64,000 nucleotides of DNA from contig NC_089583.1 in assembly GCF_019320115.1 (NCBI RefSeq), positions 76,401,368 to 76,465,367 of the forward strand, written 5' to 3'. Positions 23,044 to 35,541 of the stretch are shown piece by piece. The stretch is from Miscanthus floridulus (taxonomy: Eukaryota > Streptophyta > Magnoliopsida > Poales > Poaceae). The notes under the pieces are model-generated. The model was not told where the DNA came from. It made no database searches and saw nothing but the letters and a program-made list of their open reading frames with translations. A program made the translations under genes and the position numbers. Position 1 is the first letter of the stretch. Every line of letters starts with the position of its first letter.

Positions 23044-23210
23044 TGATATGATCTAGATGGTCAGAGGGATGAATAGCATATAAAAATCTCTACAAATTCA
23101 CTAGAGCAAGGTGGTTAGTAATTAAAACGGTAACTATACAAACTACTAGCTCTAGCTCTAATACACCACAAGCAAGCTGCTACACAATTCTAGTTATTAG
23201 AAACTACAAA
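23044..23210 (-). mobile_element. SIRE-type LTR fragment, left half of a split copy
   Basis: The sequence from TGATATGATC onwards aligns by eye with the first 180 bp of the LTR at 6651 (for example AGAGGG.TGAATAGC and ACACAATTCTAGTT). It stops at ACTACAAA, and the same LTR appears to resume at 54272 with TAGCTATGA. In the uninterrupted copy these join as ACACAATAGCTATGA. Confidence 0.55.
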
Positions 23211-24790
23211 TTGCGATAGCTCCTTGGCCAGAAACCCTGTCCACGTCGCTCCAAATGTTCCTAGCCATCGGATCTTCAGTTCGACGCTCCAGATTCCTTG
23301 AAGCGGATTCTCGCCGACGACCGATTCTCTTGCTTCCGGTTGGCTTCTCCCCCTTATCCTTCGCTTCTCCCGCTTCTCGTCCGAATCCGGAAAACCAAAT
23401 ATATGTTGCGGCTCCTGCTTCTCCTTGCAGATTCTTCCCTCCTCTCTCTCTCTTAGTCTCTCCCCATCGCTCTCTCCCTCTCCATCTCGACGCGACCACG
23501 GCAATGGGCGCGCCCAGGGTGCGGTGGCGGCGGCCGCCCTCCTCCTCCTCCGTCTCCTCTTCCTCCTCCGCCCTCCCTCGCCTATCTCTCACCTACATTT
23601 CTCCCTTCCCTTCCTCTCTCTCCCCTTCCTTCCCGATGCTGCAGTAGGTGCCAGGCGACGGCGCCCCTGTGGGCAGTGCGCCGGAGTAGGAGGGGCTCGA
23701 TGACCCTCTCCCTCTCCCCCATCCTCCGTGTGGGCTCCTCAACACATTCTCGCGCTGGGGAGTGAAAGGTCCTAGTGGCTAGAGGGGGTGAATAGCCTAT
23801 TAAAAATCTATAACAACACTAAGCCAAAAAGGTTAGATAAATATGAGGCAAAGCAAGTTTTGTGCTAGCCTACTAAAATGCAAGCCACCTACCACAACTT
23901 TAGTTGCTATAGTCTCTAATCACACAAAGGCTAGGTCACTATCACTAAGTTAGTGAGCTCTCAAAGACTAACTAAAGAGCCTCACTAACCAAACTACACA
24001 AGCAAGAAAGGTAGCTCTCAAAACTAATTACACTAAAAAGCTTAGCTACACTAGGAAAGTAATGCAAGATAGGTAGAGATGATATACCGCCATGGCAAGT
24101 GATCAATCACAATGAATATCAAGGAGACAATGATGACACAATCAATTTTTCATCTGAGATTCAATTGCTTGCCGGCAAGCTAGTTCCCATTGTGGCGATT
24201 CACTCACTTAGAGGTTCATGTGCTAATAGGCATCATACGCCTAACCCGCAACCGGGTGATGCACAACCAACACAAGATGAGGATCCACAAGCCACGCACA
24301 ATCCACTAGAGTTGCCTTTGGCACTCCACCGGAGAAGGCATAAGAACCCCTCACAATCACAATGATCAGAGACAGAGACAATCACCTTCCTCCGCTCGAT
24401 GATCCACCAATCACCAGACCATCTTGGTGTCGACAAACACCAAGAGTAAGAAGTTCTCCAGTAGCCCAAATCGCCCAACTAGTGCCACAAGATGCTAGAC
24501 CACTAAGCAATGCACTAGAGGCTCACCAATCTCACTCAAGATGATGAAATCAAGTGTGCAAGTGAGTGGAGTGGTGTGCTTAGCTTCCAAAGGGTGTATG
24601 CAGGTGTAAGAGGTGCCAAGAGAGTAGCCAAGGCTGGTCGCACCCTCTATTTATAAGCCCACAAGTAAAAAGAGTCGTTACCCCTTTGGACCTGTCTTTG
24701 TGGGGTCATAGGACACGGCGGTGGTGGCACCGCCCTAGAGGTGGCGGTGCCCCCCAATGGTCGGTCCAACGGTTAGTTTGACTGGCCAGG

Positions 24791-26386
24791 TGAAAGTGCA
24801 TTTGCCCCCTATGTGGGTTTTGGTGTATTGATGACATCCAAATTAGGGACTAATGTGATCTTAATGAGATATGTTGCAGCTATTAGTCCCATGAAAGATT
24901 CAAAGAGTTGATAAAGATGAAATGGTATCCCTCAATTCTTGAAGTTGTAAAGGCGGACGAACTCAAAACGATCGCCAAAGGTTTTAATTTTGTTTTTGAG
25001 TTTAGGATCCACCGCACTATAAAGAGGGATGCAAGTTTAGTTGGTCTGAGAAAGATAGAGTGCTCAAGCATTTAAATAAAATCAAAAGAGAGTCACTCTA
25101 GCACTTCACGAGCACATAAAATAATTTTCTGTGACTTTCAATATCGGAAGTCCTGATGTATGTCGGAACTCCCGACAGTCGGAAGTCTCGACCTAAGCCA
25201 GGAGTCCCGACACCTATGCTTCTGACTGCTCGCTGTCTGTGCACGTCGGAAGTCCCGACGTTCGCCGGGAGTTCTGACCCTGTCCTGACCCATGCCGGGA
25301 GTCCCGGCATCAGCCATGCTGGCTATTTGTTTAACTGTGCATGTCGGAAGTCCCGACGAATGTCAGGAGTTCCAACTGTCGAAAGTCCCAACGTTTGCCG
25401 GGAGTTCCGACACTGACTTTCACCGTGGACTTCTGACCCGTTGTGAACAGTGTTTTCTATTGTTGTCGAAAGTCCTAGGATCTGCGTCGGGACTTCCGAC
25501 GTAGATCTGAACGGTTGGATTTTTACTTGGAGTATAAATACTCCTCTCTTCACTTCTAACTGTGACGGACTCATTTCACAGTTGACTCACTTTGTGCTGA
25601 ACAGCTCCCAAGCAACTAAAGCACCCCTCTCCTTCCTCCTTTGCTCCAATCTTCGACTCCCTTAGTTTTTGAGTGAAAGGAGAGTGGATTAAGTGAGAGC
25701 ATCACTTTGGAAAGCTTGAGCACTTGATTTCTTTATCAAGCCGGTTGTCTTTGCGTCTATTACTCTTGGGGCTTTGCTCCTAGCCGGCTAGGCATTGCCC
25801 AAGAGCTTTCATCTTGTGGAAGAGCCTTGGGAAGTTTGTATCACCCTTCGATTTCTTAGTGGAAAGCTCAAGTGACCTTTGTGGTCGCTTTGAGAGAGGC
25901 AAGGAGGTGGAAAAGACTCCGACCTTAGTGGTCACCTCAACAACGAGGATGTAGGAGCTCCTTTGTGGGGTTGCCGAACCTCAAGATAAATCCTTGTGTC
26001 CCGCGTGCTTGTTATTGTTGTGATTACTTGAGATTACTTGTATGTGTTTGTCTCTTTGTCTCCAAAATCTCCATTTTAGGGTTTGGACTCGATCTACGAT
26101 TTGGAGGCATTATGGCGTCAAGGGAGTGACCCAACTTCTTTACCAAACCACTAGGAAGTGAGGTTGTAAGATTATATATCTGCAAAGTTAAATTTGGCAC
26201 TGCTTTTGTAGTTCACTTAGGTGCCGGGACTGCTGACGTTTGTGTCGGAACTTCTGACAACGTCGGGAGTTCCAGCCCAAATGTCGGGACTTCCGACAGT
26301 GGCTGACAAAATTGAACTTAGCATTTGCAGTAAATTTTTAGATACGCCTATTCACCCCCCCCTCTAGGCATTGTTAGATCCTTTCA
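24791..26386 (+). mobile_element. Nested SIRE-type solo LTR, plus orientation
   Basis: The 1596-bp unit starts TGAAAGTGCATTTGCCCCC and ends TAGATCCTTTCA. Flanks CCAGG (24786-24790) and CCAAG (26387-26391) are a target duplication with one transition. It is only distantly related to the LTR it entered. Its centre is packed with GTCGGAAGTCCCGAC-type motifs. Confidence 0.75.
25139..25505. repeat. Palindromic motif cluster GTCGGAAGTCCCGAC
   Basis: At least ten near-copies of GTCGGAAGTCCCGAC and the related GCCGGGAGTTCCGAC, with the exact inverse GTCGGGACTTCCGAC at 25486-25500. More copies occur at about 26220-26305. Spacing is irregular (15-50 bp), so this is a hairpin cassette rather than a simple tandem repeat. 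Confidence 0.75.
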
Positions 26387-27366
26387 CCAAGCGAGCACCG
26401 GATAGGCGGTGGTGGCAGTGATCACCCAGCCAGCTGCCTGAAAACCCCAGCCTCTAGAAAATTATGGCGGTGCACCGCCCTTAGGGTGGTGGTGCCCGCA
26501 GCGATGACCAGGTTAGTTTCACCCACTCTTTGGAAAATTAGGATAGTGGCACCACCTTGCCAGCGGAGGTGACCAAGCGGTGACCAGGCGGTGCACTGCC
26601 CTCACGACAGCGGTGTACACCGGATGTGCCGGTGCCACACCTTTCTCTGCTGCTCTCGGTTGGGGTTAGGTGGGCACCGCCCTAGGGGTGAAGGTGCCAC
26701 CGGACAGGGTGGTGATGCCCCACCTAAATTCCTTTCCTCAGCCTCCTCAACCGATCACTACCATGGCGGTGGTGGTGCACCGGATAGGGCATGGCGGTGC
26801 CCTCGGGGCAACACCTTTAGCCCCAGTTACGCCTCCATTTCTTCACCTTTTTTCACCACATTTGCAAATGTGCTAACACTCCAAGTGTTCCACCATCACG
26901 TGCAAGTGTGTTAGCATTTTCACAATCATTTTTCAAAGGTTAATCACTTTCTCACCGATTGTTCAGTAGGCCTAAATTGCATATGCAAGTTTTCCAACAC
27001 CTAGTGGCACTAGATGATCGAGTTGTCTGATAAGAGCTCCCCTCTTAATAGTATGACCATCTATACTAGATGTGATCACACTCTCCATAGTGTCTCGATC
27101 ACCGAAAATAAAATGGCCATATTCATATACCTTTGCCTTGAGCCCATTTTGTTTTTTCTCTTTCTTCTTTTCTAAATCTAGAGCTTGATCATCATCACAT
27201 GTCCATACCACCACCATGGACTTCATTTCATGTGGCCATCTCCATCCATGAGTGCCACCTAGCTCCTTCACTTGGATTGGACCATCCTATCTAGTCACAT
27301 ACATTGATGCAAGGATTAGTCCAAATAGGTTTCATCAATTAACCAAAACCAAACTAGGGCTTTCAA

Positions 27367-28559
27367 TCTCCCCCTATTTTGTAATTGATGACAACCTCTA
27401 CAAAGATATGAAATAAATTCAAATTTGAATCCATGTTGGTTGCCTAAGCATTTTTACCATGTGTAAAGGATTTGGACAAGTTTCATGAACCCCATTGGTA
27501 GCATTTGCTCGCCCTACATATGTGCTAAGAGTTTGGATTGAAAGCTTGTACATATGCATAGATTTGAGTTGTAGGAGAGTAATGTCTACCAAATGATGCT
27601 AAGGTATAAGAGATGGACCTTTGAAGCATGATACCAACTAGAGTGCACTAAATATACCATCCTTAGCACCATTGTTAGTTAGATACCACTTGCAAAGACA
27701 AACACTAGATACCTCGTGAGATCAATATTATATGCAAGGTTCTAGTATCACTTGTGAAAGCAAAGCAAGGCATATCTAACTATCACCTATGCATGCTAGT
27801 TTTTCATTTCATCAATCAAACCTACAACTAGCATACACCACACAAGCATGGAATATTAATTTAAAACTTGTGACATGCAAGCATACATATGAAATGTACA
27901 TTCAAATGCATCAATCAAGTTTATAAGCTTGCTCCCCCTACTTGTGTGCTCAAAATTTTAGTTTGATCCCCTTACTTTCATATTTCTCCCCCTATGTCAA
28001 AGTTCTCCCCATTTGCCATCTTTTCCTTATCTTTGTGCATTACTTCTCCCCCTTTGTCATCAATGACCACAAAGGTTTAATTTTAGATAGGTTAAGATTA
28101 TCAATGTCAATCAATAGGGTGAGGATCATTTTCTCAAATTTGGTCTAATCTAGAGCACTTGCCAAAGATATTTAACTCAGTTTGATATAAGGACAAGCTT
28201 CTTCACACCTTGTTTCAAGGGTTATCTTGACCTTATTGAGTTAAACACTTATAACTCATTTTTTAGATCAAACACTAGGATTGCAAGCCCACAAACATGT
28301 CATATGCTACCACTAGATCAAGTCAAGCATAGAAGCAATAGTGGTACCATACAAGCATCAAAATCATTTGATTTTCATGAATGAGTCTATAAATTGTGAG
28401 GAATGACTAGATGCACTAAACAAGTCCTTAGCAAAGAATGTATGCATGCCAATCAACTTTTTCCTTGGATTGCTCGAAGGAGAGGCATGTCATATAGTGG
28501 GGGTGCATCAACACATATTTGAGAAATCCAATATGTTCAACTCATTCCTTAGCCTACAA
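27367..28559 (-). other. 3' non-coding part of the SIRE-type element
   Basis: AT-rich DNA between the RNase H remnant and the 3' LTR. It contains repeated pyrimidine runs such as CTCCCCCTA and CTCCCCCTTTG on the plus strand (27368, about 27930, 27990 and 28050), i.e. several polypurine tracts on the coding strand, a known habit of the SIRE lineage. No envelope-like frame is seen. Confidence 0.6.
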
Positions 28560-29454
28560 AATCTCTTCTCATCTAATGACTTGGTGAATATGTCGACAAG
28601 TTGATCTTCGGTGCCCACTCTCTCAATTAAAATGTCCCTTTTTTGTTAATGATCTCTTATGAAATGGTGGCGAATATCAATGTGCTTTGTTCTTGCATGT
28701 TGAACTGGATTGTTGGTTAGCTTGATTTCACTCTTATTGTCACATAGCAATGGCACTCACTTGAACTTAATTCCAAAGTCATTTAAGGTGGCCTTTATCT
28801 AAAGTATTTGTACACAACAACTATCGGCGGATATGTATTCAGCTTCGGCAATTGATAATGCAATACTATTCTACTTCTTCGATGACCATGAAATAAGTGA
28901 TATTCCTAATAGCTGACATGTGCCCAAGGTGCTCTTCCTTTTAACCTTGCATCCCGCATAATCAAAGTCCGAATATACAACTAGCTCAAACTTTGCCCCT
29001 TTGGGATACCATAAACCAACATTTTGTGTATGCTTCAAGTACCTCAATATTCTCTTTGTTGCCTTCAAATGACTTTCTCTTGGTGAGGCTTGGAATCTTG
29101 CACACATGCACACACTAAATATGATATCCGGCCATGATGTGGTCACATAGAGTAGGCTTCCAATCATAGAGCGATATAACTTTTGATCCACCATGTTGCC
29201 ACTTGCATCACTATTCAAATTTCCATTTATTCCCATTGGTGTAGTAATGGTCTTTGCTTCATTCATGCCCATGTCTTTGATGTACTTGCCTTGACTTACA
29301 AATGTACCATTCTTCAATTACTTGATTTGAAGACCAAGGAAGTAACTCAACTCTCTAATCGTGGATATCTCAAACTTATTAGCCATCATCTTGCCAAACT
29401 CTTCACAAAAGTCTTGATTGGTTGATCCAAAGATAATGTCATCAACATATATTC
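28560..29454 (-). pseudogene. Copia RT C-terminus and RNase H remnant
   Basis: Reading on the minus strand from 29454, the first residues give LVGIYVDDIIFGS, the YVDD catalytic box of a Copia reverse transcriptase. After a stop near 29319 a 148-residue frame (29317-28871) continues through KLYRSMIGSLLYVT and RILRYLK, into an RNase H start with YSDFDYAG. Beyond another stop the frame continues with AEAEYI and [16 protein letters not shown], the RNase H end. The segment KYIKDM-GMNEAK lacks about five residues usual at that place. The RT fingers and palm upstream of YVDD are missing, replaced by the Gypsy block. The piece is non-functional. Confidence 0.85.
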
Positions 29455-29861
29455 CCACTAGTCGAGTAAGTCTTGCGAGTACATTGTGTACTCAGGGTTT
29501 ATTTACCCCTATTGTAGGCGCAGCTTGAGGAGTGCCTGTTGTGTGGAGGATTCTTCTAGTGGGCACAGATGAATCCTTGTATCTTATCGTCAGATGTTTA
29601 TTTTAATTCCGCTGTTTAAATTCCACACTCTGAACTTGGTATTGTACTAATGCATTTTCGAGAATTCTGATTGTATGAAATAGACTAAGTATTGTAAGCT
29701 CATTCTTATTATTGGATCCTAGGTGAAAACATGGATTGTTTGAGTTTTCCCTTGGGGTGTGCTCGACGAGATCGTCCGATGTAGCTTACTTTTGGGGTGC
29801 TTAGCATCTAGTGGAAGACGAGCCCCTCCAGAAGCATGCTATTTCGGGTGGTTCTGCCACA
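29451..29861 (+). mobile_element. 3' part of an inverted Gypsy LTR (nested, truncated)
   Basis: Matches the last 410 bp of the LTRs at 885-4848 and 37844-41790 and ends TGCCACA. It abuts the internal region at the same base as the complete nested LTR does at 41790, so it is the duplicate of that nested insertion, cut at 29451. Confidence 0.75.
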
Positions 29862-31092
29862 AGTGGCAAAGTACACCACGGTTGGACTGTCTTCTTATGC
29901 ATCCTGCCCTTGCAAGGCCTTCATACGAGCCCTCCATACCCGTCGATTCTTTTCCAAAGGTGGAAAGAACCTCATAGGGGTACGAGCAATGGGCTCTTCA
30001 TAGATCTGACAAAGGTGCTGCAAGGCTTTGCAGGCCACAACTTGATAGGTGTCGATGAAGTGAAACCCAGTTGTGGTCACATTCTAGGCTTCAGTGATGT
30101 TGGAAAACTCCTCACTCTTTCCAATATATACGGTAACTTCACACTGCTCAGTGCCATGCTTTTCATACTCACGACCCTCATACTCAGGACGATCATTGAC
30201 CCTGAGTTTTTGTAGGGTGGCATACAGGATTTTGGGAAAACCCTCAGTGTTCAGGCAGTCACTGCTAACCTAGGCTCCTGCCATCCCTGGTGGGTGGTTG
30301 CAAGGGAGGATTGAGCGAAAAGCTTGCTCAAAAGGGAAAGCTAGATGATCTGGAGTGCACCAAGTGGTGGTACCAATGGCTAAGCTAGGCCCTACTTATA
30401 ATGGCAGAGTGGTCAGTGGTCCTAGCATAGTCCACCTTCAGTTCGTGCACGGAGCCACTACAAATGAATCGATCAAATTTTTTGCACGCTCAAGGTGAGC
30501 GATGTTCAAGGCCATTAATGACTAGTATGGCTATAGGGCAAGGATCCAACAAGAGCGCAGAAAGGAGTACGGGGAGATGTGGGCACGATAGGTGTGAACC
30601 ACAGGCGAACGTGAAGCATGAAGCCATAGTTCAGCAGTAATTCCTGAACAAGGGTCGGTCAGTCATGCACAATACGACTCGCATGACAGCTATGAAGGGC
30701 ATATCTACCAGCAATACGGTCACGACGACTAAGTCATTACGGGCGTGTTTGGATGCCGCCTGCCAGGCAGCTCGGATGCCAGGCAGCGTTCCCAGGCGTT
30801 CGATTTTGATCGCCTAGGGCTGCGATCGCTTGCCTGGCAGGCAAGCCCAGGCGAGGGTAGCATCCAAACAAGCCCTACTAGCGTGACTGATTTAAAGATC
30901 GTATACTACATGAGAGTCAGTCCACCGGAGAAAACCTAGTTAAACCTATTCCAAATGCTTAACCATAACAATAGGGCTACTTATATATTTCGTAGGTAAA
31001 TGCCCTAACTTTTTGCATAAATAGGTTGTCAAATTTTAGTTTAGAAAAAAGATTTTGATGCTTTATTTCCTCATTTATGCTCTGACACCTCC
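29862..31092 (-). pseudogene. Internal region copy A of the Gypsy array, decayed ORF
   Basis: Corresponds to 42783-43798 plus 41791-41867 of copy B. On the minus strand it retains the end of the same protein (ACKALQHLCQIYEEPIARTP, then MRFFPPLEKN and VWRARMKALQGQDA). Frames are broken by stops. It lacks the 915-bp segment found in copy B and carries a MITE (30741-30875). The primer-binding site next to the LTR is eroded (AGGTGTCAGAGC at 31090-31079). Confidence 0.6.
30741..30875. mobile_element. MITE in copy A only (TSD TAC)
   Basis: Ends GGGCGTGTTTGGATGC and GCATCCAAACAAGCCC are inverted with one mismatch over 16 bp. TAC flanks both sides (30738-30740 and 30876-30878). Copy B has a single TAC at 43583-43585 in the sequence CATTACTAGCG, the intact empty site. 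Confidence 0.9.
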
Positions 31093-34000
31093 TGTGACAG
31101 TACCGTCTAATCTAATGTCTCCTAGGAGTACTTGTCTTCCATTAGACACTAAGTACTCAAGAGAGGACACTAAACTACGCAGTTCCGTCGAGCACACCCC
31201 AAGGGAGAACTCAAAAATCCGCATTTTTTATCAGGATCACAAATGAGAGAATAAAGCTTACAACATTCTTAAGTCATTTCTTACATCACTTTATTACAGT
31301 ATAGAATATTACCTCAATTTATTATAACAGCGGAATATAACAATGTTATCAGAGTTATAGAGGAAGCAAGATTAATTTAATGACATGGTGGAGCATTAAC
31401 ATGGTGGACCTTTTTATACAAGAGATGCTAGCATATTTTATATCTTTTCTTATAAAAACCTTTAGTGAGGGTTATAAATAAACATATGGTCGTAGCGTAA
31501 AAGGAATCCTCTCTGAGCCCACCAGGAGGTTTCCACACACAAGAGTCAGCTCTAAGTATCCTCCGATCACCTACAACAGGGGGAATAAAACCCTGAGTAC
31601 TCGATTATACTCAACAAGACTTACCCGATAAAAGAAAAATAAAAGACTTCAAGAATATGCAAAGCTATCTGGCTTGTGGGTTATTGCATCTACAGGAAGC
31701 ATTACTAAATGTGCGTCCTTATAGTCAATTTTATTAGCAGTAATCATTAGTTTGTTAACTAACCATTGTATGTAAGCACATATTCTACTTTCAAGTAGGT
31801 GATGAGCAATCAGAACCATTTTATTACCATTCAAGTTCCAGTTCTTACTACGGTGCTAGACCATAGCCAAGTCATATCGTCTCATGGAAACGGTGATTTA
31901 TGAACCAATGTATCCTAGCTGAATACCCTAAAACACATGCACCGTTTGTACCCCAGGTATAAATAGGACCAACCCATTCCACTCCTATTATGGGGTCTAG
32001 GTCCCCGTCCAAACTTAGACTCTAAGCCCCCACACTTGAGACCCGGTCTCCACCTTTCCCCGCCTCCAATTAGTCAATCCAGAAAGAGCCAAAACCCACG
32101 ACAAAAGCGTAATGAGCCTTCCTGCTCCCATAAGCAAGTATGTGCTCAGGATAATAAGTTTGTGACCTAATTACCATCCACAGCAATGGATGGTCCTCAA
32201 TCGACACAGGCAGAACAAGTGCAATCCAAGCCTCGCTCAAATGCCTAACCAAGTCTAGATCTAAAGTACCATTCTGACCGATCTAAAATTATCATTCATA
32301 TCTATTCCATGTGATAGTAATGTAATGACAACAATAATATCTTTCCTATCTCTCACGAGTGATAGGTAATCACTCGACTTCTACCAAATCCTATAGTATA
32401 GCAATCTACATGATCCTGACATACTAGTAGGACTCATAGGATAAGGATACATATATAGGCAATTGGTTTCATTCAACTCCTTAAAACTCAATGCACAAGC
32501 ATAAATTAAAGTGCAAAATAATATGGGTTATGCACCGAGGCTTGTCTGAGTAAGATATAACCAAAAGTTAGCATTCTATCATGGTGACAATCATCATGGC
32601 ACCATCTTTTTTGCTACTTTGATCGACTCCATGATCCATCGTAGTTCCTATTATGATATACGTGGATGCAACATAGAGACGCAATTAATCAATGGTAACG
32701 CAACTCTTAAAAATACGATTACGCTCCATAAAGCTAACGAGCTAGCTTAAATGACTAATGTACTAGTCTATATATCTATGTCATCAACTAAGGCTTTGCC
32801 TCCGAAAAAATGTTCTAGTTTTAAAATCCCAAGGTGTTTCATCATTTTATTGATTAAACATATATTTTTGAACTAGGGCTCATTTAGCTACCTTAGCAAA
32901 CTAGTTATTATAGAGCTACAAAAATTACAGTGAGCACCTAATAATGTGAGGAATTTACTGTAAAAGTTTAAGAGCCAACACTATCACCAATTTATCACAA
33001 AAATTCCTACAAGTTTATATCTTACAATATTAAGCATCTTAAATTAATTAGATAACTCTTGAAAATATTATAAAACTATGTGAAAAAATATACTAGCAGA
33101 TAGATCATGATTTTAGGAACTTAACAAAATTAGTTTCATAATTTTTTCGTTAACTACATAGTTTTATATTGAATTTACAAGTTTACCTTAGAAATTAAAT
33201 TAGAAAATGCATTAGAAAAAGGAAAGGGCCAGCATCAACACCTTCTGGCCTGACAGCCCAGCGTGGCGCGGCGGCCCAGTATGGCCCAAGGCCGGGGATG
33301 CCCACGCATGTTGGCTATTTTGCAGAAAGGCCCTCGAGCTTTTAGAGATTAATACGACTACTATGTGCACTATTCCTACCGTTAGTAACTTTGCAATCAA
33401 ACCCTTGGATGTTTTCGTCTTTACCACGGGGAGATCCCTAGAAACCTTGCGCGTGCCGGCGTGGTCGCCGACGGCATAAGACGGTTACACAGGGCAAACT
33501 AGGCTCGCTACGGTGGAATTAAGGGGTATCTATAGCTAAACACGCAAGGATGGGTGGCAGTTGGAGACTTGAAGGCACACTATCACAGGTTGCAGCAGCG
33601 AGCGGCTATCTGTGGTGATGGTGTGACTGTTCTAACGAACCTACATATGCTTAGCATAGTAGAAGTGGTGGACAAGCATTAGTAGCTCACCATGGTCTAT
33701 GCCCTACTGACGGTTGAAACTAGGGAGCGCTATGGCGGTCTGGCCACGTGCGAGCCGCTGGGGCGGCGGTGCTCTAGGATGGACACTGACGCGTCAGCCC
33801 ACCATCATCAAGAACCCTAGCCAAAATAGCACGAGCATTGGAGGGCACGAGTCAAGGCAAGTTCAAGGATACGAGTAATTGAACTATTACCACTCCAATC
33901 CTACCTCTCTCCCCAGTCCAAGGTCACGACGACGAACATGGCCCATGATGAGCTAATTGTCAAATTGTCATAGCGTAGGACTCTACCATGGCTAGATGTG

Positions 34001-35521
34001 GTTGAGGCAGCTAGCTACCCCTCCTTGCAACTTACTATTGTGAGGAGATGGGCTGAGAAACCATGGGCTAGGCAAATTTGAAAGACAGGGCATGGTGCCC
34101 AGGCTGAGGCCACGTCGTGGGGGAAAAGCATGCGGATGAGCTGGAGCGGTAGGGCGTGTTAAAGTGGGGCTCCAATTGGTAGTGGTAGAACGGGATCATG
34201 CACACTGGTGATGAGACCAGGCATGATGAGATCATGCCTATCACAATGTGCTTGAACTAGAGCAGCCAGACCCGAGTAGGGCTTGCCGGCGTCGGCCAGC
34301 GGGACAGGGCGAGGTAGGCAAACATCCATCGCCACTGCGTTTGGCCCTCGACTCATCATGTTGGCAAGGTTCTAGCTTAAGGACTAGGCGGGGTAGGTAG
34401 GATGAGGGGCAGAGCTAGCACCACATCGACCTCGCGATGCAGCCACAACCACAGCGTGGCCCAGTGGCCAGCCATGCCAGTGTGGCGCATGTGCAGCAGC
34501 GGGACTAGTCGCAGCCATTTAGGACCGGCCAACGCCAGGCCGTAGGCGCTGCACCGCATCACTCGGGTGTGCGAGCTGACTAGTGGCAGCTGCCCGGCCA
34601 TGGCCTAAGCCCGACACCCGCAGCGCCCACGCACGCGGTGACCGTGAACTTGGGCCGAGAGGTAGCAACTGGTCACGTGCATGCATTTTAAAGTGAAGCA
34701 AAAGCTGCTAACGATCACGATCGAGGTTCAACTAATTCCCCTAACCTAAAGTTGATACTAACACCCAACTGACAAAGCAAACCTCACATCCAGAGAGTGA
34801 CCAGAGAGGGAGATAGGGAGGTGCCAACATGAGTTTGTCACACTGAACACCGGTTCACGAACCGAGCACCAAATCATGGTTCACAACGCATTCTAAGGAG
34901 GTTTGGGCAATTTTTACGAGAGCAACGTGACACCCAACACAACAACCATCTATGCCATGCTCAAGTACTCACTTTGATGCAATCAACAATACCAAAACAT
35001 GCAGCTAGCGTTTAAACAATTTTGTTAGAAATTAAATGTCAAAATAGCATTGTCTTACTACTTTTCCATACTTAGAAAAGTTAAGGATTTCAGTTGGGGC
35101 TAAGTAACCATTAACTCTTTTGTTGCAATTTTTAATAGGTCTAAACCTTGTTAACTTCAACCAATACTTCATGCAATAGTCCATACCTTATACTAACCTA
35201 TAGGAGCAAAATATTTAAGCACCATTTAACTATTTTGCTCAATATAAATCACCAAAAATGGTATTTTCACAATAGTTCAAGTGTTTGCCGACTTAACGAA
35301 AAGAGTTTATCTTAACGTCAAATTTGATTTTTTTGAGCTCCCAAGAGCACTAGTTAACACTATTTATTTTGATTTTCCTCGACCACAAAAGTGAGTCATG
35401 TAGGATTCGCTTATCATTTCAAGTGTGTTATAAAATTTTAAAACTAAAAAAAATGTTTGGCTAATCCCTCTTGGACCTAAATCTCGGTGCTAAGCAACCT
35501 TGTAACACTAGGGGTGTTACA
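31093..35521 (-). repeat. Complete Gypsy LTR shared by two internal regions
   Basis: 4429 bp. On the minus strand it starts TGTAACACCCC and ends CTGTCACA. To its right is a polypurine tract (35522-35540) and to its left a primer-binding site (31079-31090), so it serves as 3' LTR for one unit and 5' LTR for the next. Confidence 0.8.
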
Positions 35522-35541
35522 ATCTTCCCCCTCTTAAAAGA
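35522..35541 (-). other. Polypurine tract of the Gypsy element
   Basis: The minus strand reads TTTTAAGAGGGGGAAGAT immediately before the LTR start TGTAAC, which is the canonical position for plus-strand priming. Confidence 0.8.

Larger units (their letters stand above)
23763..27366 (-). repeat. 3' LTR of the SIRE-type element (with nested solo LTR)
   Basis: Homologous at both ends to the solo LTR at 6651-8511. Excluding the nested insertion at 24791-26391, it is about 2.0 kb. Its middle carries GGTGGCGGTGCACCGCC-like palindromes in place of the ACCGGACGCTG cassette of the 6651 copy. Confidence 0.8.

Noticed and set aside
23505..23647. Short ATG frame in a GC-rich, CT-leader context that looks like a gene start
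   Set aside because: It stops after 46 codons with low-complexity Ser/Pro sequence; no downstream exon in a matching frame could be joined to it across the Copia insertion.
25139..25505. Possible CRISPR-like array (short repeats of GTCGGAAGTCCCGAC)
   Set aside because: Spacing is irregular, repeats are degenerate and occur in both orientations, and the whole lies in a plant LTR.
29451..35521. A giant palindromic retroelement with inverted LTRs
   Set aside because: The inverted LTR is explained by a separate nested insertion; the complete copy at 37844-41790 has its own CATGG duplication.
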